Assembly (NCBI GenBank): GCA_038226175.1 | Contig: JBBRQP010000101.1 | Span: 1 to 9,898, forward strand | Source of the DNA: JBBRQP01 sp038226175 | GTDB lineage: Bacteria; Cyanobacteriota; Cyanobacteriia; Gloeobacterales; Anthocerotibacteraceae | Direction of reading: 5' to 3' | Length of the DNA stretch: 9,898 nucleotides | In this document: positions 5,721 through 9,898 of the stretch, piece by piece | Numbering within the stretch: the first letter of the stretch is position 1 | How the letters are laid out: each line of letters begins with the position of its first letter | Translations under genes and position numbers: made by a program | The notes under the pieces: generated by a model | Told to the model about the DNA's origin: nothing | What the model saw: only the letters and a program-made list of their open reading frames with translations | The model's database searches: none

Positions 5721-6566
5721 TCACTTGGCAATGATGGTGAGCACCTGTCCATCCTTCTCAATAAACTGGATTTTTGAGCCAGTCCCAGTAACGCCGGGAA
5801 GGAAGAACTCTCGCAGATTACTGCCGAGAACCTTCCCCGGCTCAACAATAAAAGAAGGATCTCGATAAGCCTGATTAAATAGCTTCGCAACTTCGGCACG
5901 ATTCACTGCTGTATCGGCAAGGCCAATTCGTTTAGCATTACCTGCGGCGCGCGCAGCGTTATAAGCGTTGGATTGGTCAATTCCCTTGTTGGAAAGGAAG
6001 TCCAACTTACGACCGAACGAAAGCTCACTTGCCCCCTTTGCAACAAGACACTCATTATGCACCCAGGCTTGACTATCGCCAACAAAATAGGAATGGTCAT
6101 CCTCAACCTCCAGGTTGTAACCCGTAGCCCTACCCGCCCGTAATGTCAGACCCGCAACCTTCAGCCAACCGCCATCCTTGCCAGCAACTTGCATTCCTGA
6201 CTTGAGCAGGTCAGATTCCGTCCAGCCCTTATCCTTGCCCCAGAAGGGATGATTGCCCGTGACTCCCAGGGTTTCTTGTTTACCCGATGTGCTGGTGAGA
6301 GTCAGATTATAGAGTTCATCATTGGGCGTGGCAAAGGTTTGGGTGACCGGGTGGTAGCTTTGTTCTCCCGTCTGCTCATTCCGGGCATACACCTTATCAC
6401 CCGGCTTGAGTTTATCAATGGGCAGTGCTCCGGCTTCTGCCGTCACCAACGTTCCTGCCGCAAATGAACATCCGATGCTTTGGACTAAACGTACTTCAAA
6501 CGTCTGACCTTCACTAAGCACCTCACGACCTGAGAAATTTCTCGCTCGAGTCTTAACATAGTTTTT
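5721..6566 (-). CDS. Cassette D: complete HINT fused to a toxin tip of unassigned fold
   Basis: The frame is open for 282 codons after a TAA at 6567-6569. A GTG at 6521 is the only reasonable start and gives 266 residues that include every HINT block. From it, the catalytic Cys is residue 18 (IGCSFAAGTLV), TGNH is at 88-91 and WVHN ends at 156, followed by Glu-Cys. The tip (157-266) has NAYNAARAAGNAKRIGLADTAVN, EVAKLFNQAYRDP and a C-terminal GSNLREFFLPG-TGTGSKIQF-EKDGQVLTIIAK. I recognise this as a widespread Rhs-associated tip, but its fold is not clear from motifs. The glycine-rich beta end suits a small RNase. This is the best-preserved HINT-toxin unit in the window and might be expressed from GTG, though no good Shine-Dalgarno precedes it. 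Confidence 0.8.
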   Translation of the reverse strand, partial: KNYVKTRARNFSGREVLSEGQTFEVRLVQSIGCSFAAGTLVTAEAGALPIDKLKPGDKVYARNEQTGEQSYHPVTQTFATPNDELYNLTLTSTSGKQETLGVTGNHPFWGKDKGWTESDLLKSGMQVAGKDGGWLKVAGLTLRAGRATGYNLEVEDDHSYFVGDSQAWVHNECLVAKGASELSFGRKLDFLSNKGIDQSNAYNAARAAGNAKRIGLADTAVNRAEVAKLFNQAYRDPSFIVEPGKVLGSNLREFFLPGVTGTGSKIQFIEKDGQVLTIIAK

Positions 6567-6620
6567 TTATGATGAACTGCGTAAGAAGTATTGTGCTTCC
6601 CAACCCTTGGTTTACACTTA

Positions 6621-7055
6621 CTAACCCAAGTCAAGAATAGAACATGTTTGTTCATCTAAAATATTTTTTATTTTCAATATGAAACTATTAGATGCTTTAA
6701 CTAAATTTTCAGTCTCAACATAATATTCTGGCTCTAGTTCCATCCAAACTGAGGATATCCACCACTTTTCATCATCTCTTTTTGTAAAAGATAATATTCC
6801 TTGCTCTTCAAAGTCCATAGAGCTATATGAGAAATTCAAATAATTTCCCTTTCCTACTTCTTTAAACCACTTATTGAGAGCGTAAGTAAACTCTAGTAAT
6901 AGAATTCCGTCTTCTCTAAAGATAGTTATGTTTTGAACTATGACCAAGAGTGTACCTTCTACGCTAGAGAGTATTTTCATACCTTCTTGTAAAGTTTGAA
7001 GAGGAAATTTATCCAATGAAAAATTTATCTGACATGTACCGGAAATGCATTCCAT
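6621..7055 (-). CDS. Cassette C immunity protein
   Basis: A 144-residue acidic protein whose ATG at 7055 lies inside the end of toxin C, overlapping it by 31 bases. The start is decided by a strong Shine-Dalgarno, AAGGAAGG at 7062-7069, six bases upstream. Visible segments are INFSLDKFPLQTL, GILLLEFTYALNKW, SYSSMDFEEQGILSF and WWISSVWMELEPE. The Y-x-S-M-D-x-E-E-x-G-I-L-x-F block recurs in small immunity-type proteins encoded beside Rhs and CDI toxin tips, which supports the call, though I cannot name the family. It probably binds toxin C in the cytoplasm. Very AT-rich. The strong ribosome site suggests it is made independently of the frameshifted HINT upstream. Confidence 0.75.
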   Translation of the reverse strand: MECISGTCQINFSLDKFPLQTLQEGMKILSSVEGTLLVIVQNITIFREDGILLLEFTYALNKWFKEVGKGNYLNFSYSSMDFEEQGILSFTKRDDEKWWISSVWMELEPEYYVETENLVKASNSFILKIKNILDEQTCSILDLG

Positions 7056-7697
7056 ACTTGACCTTCCTTACCTACTATTACCCTAACCTTTGTCTGACCT
7101 TTCGTTCCTATTATTCTGCCAAGGTCGGTAACAACTTGAAATGAACCCTCAACATTGTTAGGTAAGAACATTGCATTGGGCGAGCGTAGTGCCTCTGCTA
7201 CAACAGCCCTCACATCACCAAAATCATTTGTAACAAATTTAGCACTGCGTTTTGCCGTTGATCCTAATAAATGCTTATCCTTAGGAATCCAATTATCTAC
7301 TTTACTAGCCGTTTCAAAAGCCGTTTCGGAGGCTTTTTTAAGGAAACTCCCACATTCGTTATGCACCCACGCTTGACTATCCCCAACAAAATAGGAATGG
7401 TCACCCTCGACCTCCAGGTTGTAGCCCGTAGCCCGGCCCCACAACCTTCAGCCAACCGCCATCTTTGGCTTGGACTAAATCTCCTGACTTGAGCAGGTCA
7501 GCTTCCGTCCAACCTTTGCCCTTGACCCAGAAGGGGTGATTGCCCGTGACGCCCAGGGTTTCCTGTTTACCCGAGGTAGTGACAAGGGTCAGATTATAGA
7601 GTTCATCATTGGGCGTAGCAAAGGTCTGGGTAACCGGGTGGTAGCTCTGCTGACCTGTTTGTTCATTTCGGGAAAGTAATCTATCCGTAGTACTAGA
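7025..7697 (-). pseudogene. Cassette C: N-truncated, frameshifted HINT fused to a toxin tip
   Basis: HINT homology begins at DRLLSRNEQTGQQSYHP, directly after the TAG of immunity gene B, so the catalytic Cys is missing. It runs through TGNHPFW to DGGWLKVVG. There (about 7436-7441), comparison with cassette D shows a 17-base gap that removes the VAGLTLRAG part and shifts the frame. The second frame resumes at GRATGYNLEVEGDHSYFV and ends in WVHN (N at 7358-7360) and Glu-Cys. The tip (about 110 residues) has NWIPKDKHLLG, ALRSPNAMFLPN, SFQVVTDLGRIIGTKGQTKVRVIV and QVWNAFPVH. This layout (VVTDLGR-x-x-GTKGQT-x-V-R, then a Trp/Ile-x-x-FPVH end) is common in toxin tips and resembles BECR-type RNases. 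The tip is intact to its stop, only HINT is broken. Confidence 0.82.
7062..7069 (-). promoter_or_regulatory. Strong Shine-Dalgarno of immunity gene C
   Basis: AAGGAAGG on the minus strand, six bases before the ATG at 7055, inside the toxin C coding end. It fixes the 31-base overlapping start and is the strongest ribosome site seen in the array. Confidence 0.65.
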
Positions 7698-8162
7698 CTA
7701 ATCAACTATTTTTATCTTTTCAAGCTGTTCAATAGCTTCTCTGTACATGTCTACATTTTCCGGCACAATTTTTTCCATGAGTTCAAAAAAATGAATCCCA
7801 GCTTGACTCATACATTTTAGAAATTCCCTTTTCTCAACAAATCCATGATATAACTTTTTTGCCTTGACTGAGATAAGAATATAGTTATTGTTAACATGTT
7901 TAAATTCCATTAAGATAGCCTGATCTGGAAAATGAGTACTAAAATTATTTCCATCAGAAATTTCTATAAGACCAAGGGCTAAATAATACCACAGCTGATC
8001 AACAAGATCCCACATAGCTTTGTTCAGTAGTTCTTGATCATCAACAATAAGATCAATAGCACCATAAATATAGTCACTATCCTCAATTTGAGATTGAAAA
8101 TTTTCAATCTCAACAAAGTTTTGCTCTACTTTAAGCCATGATTTAATATGTATGTTTTGCAT
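7698..8162 (-). CDS. Cassette B immunity protein, unassigned family
   Basis: A 154-residue acidic, AT-rich, probably cytosolic protein starting at an ATG 13 bases after the stop of toxin B. The Shine-Dalgarno is weak (AGAG, eight bases upstream). It has an N-terminal part with FVEIENFQSQIEDSDYIYGAIDLIVDDQELL, a Trp/Tyr-rich middle (DLVDQLWYYLALGLIEI), a beta stretch ending VKAKKLYHGFVEKREFL, and a C-terminal helix rich in Glu and Ile. I do not recognise the family. The immunity role is inferred from its place behind a toxin tip. Its TAG stop is followed in the same frame, without any gap, by the truncated HINT of cassette C. Confidence 0.7.
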   Translation of the reverse strand: MQNIHIKSWLKVEQNFVEIENFQSQIEDSDYIYGAIDLIVDDQELLNKAMWDLVDQLWYYLALGLIEISDGNNFSTHFPDQAILMEFKHVNNNYILISVKAKKLYHGFVEKREFLKCMSQAGIHFFELMEKIVPENVDMYREAIEQLEKIKIVD

Positions 8163-8175
8163 TGTATTACTCTAG

Positions 8176-9159
8176 TTATGGAAGTGGGTAAAGTTGACCA
8201 ACTCTACCTTTAGATAGACCCAACCGATAAGTCACACCATTAACTATGGTAGGCGGAAGTTGACCGTTTTTATAGCCTTGCACTAGGACTCCACGATTTT
8301 GCTTCAATATATCACCAACTATATCTACAACATCATCTACAGATAACTTTGAACTAAGATAGGTTTGTAGATCAGTTTCTGGCCCAACAAAATAATTAGG
8401 ATGGTGACGTTCAAGAATGTGCTTTATTCCTTTCTTGTCTAAAAGAATATTATTTCCACCAAAGTTATAGTACGTACCCTGAAAGTCTTTTAAAGCATTC
8501 ACAAGAGTTGAACACCCGTTATGCACCCACGCTTGACTATCCCCCACAAAATAAGTATGGTCAGTCTCCACTTCCAGGTTGTAGCCCGTTGCCCGCTCTA
8601 CCCTTAGATTTAACGACTCAACTGTTAACCAACCGCTATCCTTCGCTTGGACTAAATCTCCTGGCTTGAGTAGGTCACTTTCTGTCCACCCTTTGTCCTT
8701 TTTCCAGAAGGGGTGATTGCCTGTGACTCCTAAGATTTCTCGTTTGCCGGATGTTGTGGAGAGCGTCAGGTCGTAGAGTTCGTCATTGGGCGTGGCAAAG
8801 GTTTCAGTGACGCGGTGATAACTCTGTTCACCAGTCTTCTCATTACGCGAGAGAACTTTATCTCCGGGTTTAAGTTTATCAATGGGTTTTTGACCTGACT
8901 CGGCTAGGACGGGCGTACCTGACTCGAAAGAATTACTGCATTTACGTGCAACACTAACGCCAACCTCAAAAGTGCGTTCAGTACGGCGGAAACGATTGAA
9001 GCCTGAAGCAAATTTACCTGCTTTTAGTATGCCGCCTGCTGCATCACCAACTGCTGGAATAGCGGAAACCAGAGAAATGCCTCCTCCCAGATAATCCCCT
9101 TCAGCAAAGTAGGCAGCGGCATCTAAGTGGGTTACTCTAATTAAACCGAGAATGGCTTC
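8176..9159 (-). CDS. Cassette B: PT-TG-like segment, complete HINT and an unassigned toxin tip
   Basis: The frame is open for 328 codons after a TAG at 9160-9162. It begins with a Gly/Ala-rich segment (YFAEGDYLGGGISLVSAIPAVGDAAGG, about 9120-9000) like the pretoxin PT-TG region that precedes HINT in long polymorphic toxins. Next is FEVGVSVARKCSNSFESGTPVL with a catalytic Cys at 8938-8940, then TGNHPFW and WVHN (N at 8518-8520). No ATG start lies before the tip, so it is a 5'-truncated piece of a larger gene. The tip (about 110 residues) has GIKHILERHHPNYF, SVDDVVDIVGDILKQNRG, VNGVTYRLGLSKGRVGQLYP. I recall this His-rich start and GRVGQxYP end from CDI and Rhs tips, but cannot assign a fold; an RNase is a guess. 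This is the longest HINT upstream remnant in the window. Confidence 0.78.
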   Translation of the reverse strand, partial: EAILGLIRVTHLDAAAYFAEGDYLGGGISLVSAIPAVGDAAGGILKAGKFASGFNRFRRTERTFEVGVSVARKCSNSFESGTPVLAESGQKPIDKLKPGDKVLSRNEKTGEQSYHRVTETFATPNDELYDLTLSTTSGKREILGVTGNHPFWKKDKGWTESDLLKPGDLVQAKDSGWLTVESLNLRVERATGYNLEVETDHTYFVGDSQAWVHNGCSTLVNALKDFQGTYYNFGGNNILLDKKGIKHILERHHPNYFVGPETDLQTYLSSKLSVDDVVDIVGDILKQNRGVLVQGYKNGQLPPTIVNGVTYRLGLSKGRVGQLYPLP

Positions 9160-9252
9160 CTAGTACTGAACCCCTTCCTGTTTCGGCAGCACCCGGTTCT
9201 GTTTTTATTTATATGCACCCATTTATTGCTACTCAAGCCCCGGTAACTGCAA

Positions 9253-9519
9253 CTAATCAGCAGCAAATGCATCCAGGTTGGTAGGGAAGTCAGATTCATC
9301 TACTAAACCCGAAGTTAGCTCTCGTATCGAATTGATCTCCGACCTTAGTAATCGTTTTTCGCCGTCCACAACTATCCAGGCAAGAGTCCGAAGACCCTCC
9401 GCCGGTTCGCCATGATCTATGAGATGCCACACTTCACTCTGCTCTTCAGCCGTCAATACCACAGAGAGTGATGTCAGGAACTCACGAACCCTGAGCAAAT
9501 AGTTTTCTGGAGAAGTCAT
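9253..9519 (-). CDS. MafI-like immunity protein of the EndoU tip (cassette A)
   Basis: An 88-residue acidic protein starting MTSPENYL at 9519. Its ATG overlaps the TGA of the EndoU toxin as ATGA. An upstream in-frame ATG at 9558 lies inside the toxin and is less likely. The middle holds EQSEVWHLIDHGEPAEGLRTLAWIV, followed by a helical SEINSIRELTSGLVDES. The I-x-H-G-E-x-x-x-x-L-x-x-L-A pattern is that of MafI-type immunity proteins, which in Neisseria protect against MafB toxins, including EndoU nuclease MafB. The pairing of an EndoU tip with a MafI-like protein here therefore matches known biology. Near 50% GC. No strong Shine-Dalgarno is visible, so coupling is likely. Confidence 0.78.
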   Translation of the reverse strand: MTSPENYLLRVREFLTSLSVVLTAEEQSEVWHLIDHGEPAEGLRTLAWIVVDGEKRLLRSEINSIRELTSGLVDESDFPTNLDAFAAD

Positions 9520-9898
9520 GGTGGGTTTCTCGGTACGTTTGTCGGATAGCCAGTCCAAATTTGACCACGACGAATAAGAACCTCGATGTCTATGCCTTCC
9601 CTTGTCCCTACAGTGAAAATGTCCCCGCCTCGACCGGGACGAGAGATTGAATTAGGATCAGTTGCGACATCTGAGATGTAATGCATGACTTTGTCATCTT
9701 CCCAACTCATCGGAAACTCTGACTTACCGGGGAATCCGGTTCCTCCACGATGACCACCTCCATATGTACCGTTCGGACGCACTTCTCCATCCAAGATATG
9801 ATGACGACGCGCTGGAGGAGCCAAGTCAACCCAACACCCACCAGTGTTATGCACCCAAGCGCCAGAGTTGCCAACGAAATAGGTATGGTCAGTCTCAA
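9516..9898 (-). CDS. Cassette A: HINT end fused to an EndoU-type RNase toxin tip, cut by the window edge
   Basis: The frame enters at 9898 with ETDHTYFVGNSGAWVHN, the last 17 residues of HINT, and continues as a tip of about 109 residues to a TGA at 9516. The tip shows HHILDGEV (His 32/33 of the visible part), GGGHRGG (His49), FPGKSEF (Lys58), DVATDPNS, FTVGTREGIDIEVLIR and a C-terminal IWTGYPTNVPRNP. This is the bacterial EndoU nuclease family (Pfam EndoU_bacteria): the two His and the Lys form the expected catalytic triad, and the T-G-Y-P-T-N motif lies at the expected place. EndoU tips of CdiA and MafB cleave RNA in the target cell. All key residues are present, so the tip looks active. 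The upstream part of the gene is outside the window, so it is unknown whether this is a full toxin or another orphan tip. Confidence 0.9.
   Translation of the reverse strand, partial: ETDHTYFVGNSGAWVHNTGGCWVDLAPPARRHHILDGEVRPNGTYGGGHRGGTGFPGKSEFPMSWEDDKVMHYISDVATDPNSISRPGRGGDIFTVGTREGIDIEVLIRRGQIWTGYPTNVPRNPP

Larger units (their letters stand above)
1008..9898 (-). repeat. Dispersed direct repeat: eight copies or fragments of a HINT module
   Basis: The same module of about 420 bases lies in one orientation at 1008-1283 (H), 2200-2515 (G), 3148-3564 (F), 4905-5112 (E), 6054-6470 (D), 7358-7688 (C), 8518-8940 (B) and from about 9846 beyond the edge (A). D and F share nearly identical DNA over their first 150 bases; A and G share the unusual variant VGNSGAWVHN. 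Copies begin at different points but all non-E copies end at the same WVHN boundary, after which the sequences diverge completely. Confidence 0.9.

Noticed and set aside
5711..5899. N-terminal extension of immunity D with a leucine-rich stretch like a signal peptide
   Set aside because: It lies wholly within the toxin D coding end in another frame; the ATG at 5710 fits the cassette spacing.
9195..9215. TGGGTGCATA on the minus strand, like the WVH end of HINT
   Set aside because: Only ten bases match and the surrounding frames do not read HINT, so chance is not excluded.
1..9898. CRISPR array from the repeated blocks
   Set aside because: The repeats are about 420-base coding modules separated by genes, not short repeats with even spacers.

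Overview
The window is a fragment of a bacterial accessory island: an array of C-terminal cassettes from a polymorphic toxin (Rhs/CdiA/MafB-like secreted toxins). Almost everything lies on the minus strand, so the array is read from high to low coordinates. Each cassette repeats one plan: a near-identical pretoxin HINT (intein/hedgehog-type autoprocessing) module ending in Trp-Val-His-Asn, then a unique toxin tip of about 100-115 residues, then a small unrelated gene that by position is the immunity gene. No large delivery gene (filament, Rhs barrel, secretion signal) is present, so these look like orphan or silent cassettes. The host cannot be named. HINT, BrnT and BrnA sequences of this kind point to a proteobacterium, perhaps a gammaproteobacterium (inference).

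Layout from right to left on the minus strand. (A) HINT end, EndoU nuclease and MafI-like immunity, 9898-9253. (B) PT-TG-like segment, complete HINT, unassigned toxin and immunity, 9159-7698. (C) HINT with a missing N-terminus and a 17-bp frameshifting deletion, toxin, and an immunity gene with a strong Shine-Dalgarno, 7697-6621. (D) complete HINT, toxin and immunity, 6566-5228. (E) broken N-terminal HINT fragment with no toxin, 5112-4905. (F) complete HINT, toxin and zinc-ribbon immunity, 3618-2527. (G) HINT with a nonsense codon, GH-E nuclease and ankyrin immunity, 2526-1256. (H) 5'-truncated HINT, toxin and CDI-type immunity, 1283-199. The left edge holds the start of an IS630-type transposase, 104-1.

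Between fragments E and F, on the opposite strand (3777-4831), sits a self-contained toxin-antitoxin operon: an XRE-type regulator, a BrnT RNase toxin and a BrnA-like antitoxin. It has its own promoter-like sequence and ends in a 44-bp hairpin. It occupies the place where cassette E's toxin and immunity genes would be expected.

The model I infer is this. The shared HINT DNA serves as homology by which a full-length toxin gene can exchange its tip together with the linked immunity gene. Meanwhile the orphan immunity genes protect against sibling toxins. Consistent with this, the seven toxin frames and seven immunity frames visible here are open, whereas HINT modules have decayed in several cassettes (17-bp deletion in C, TAA in G, +1 shift and truncation in E, truncation in H). 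No tRNA, rRNA or CRISPR array was seen.
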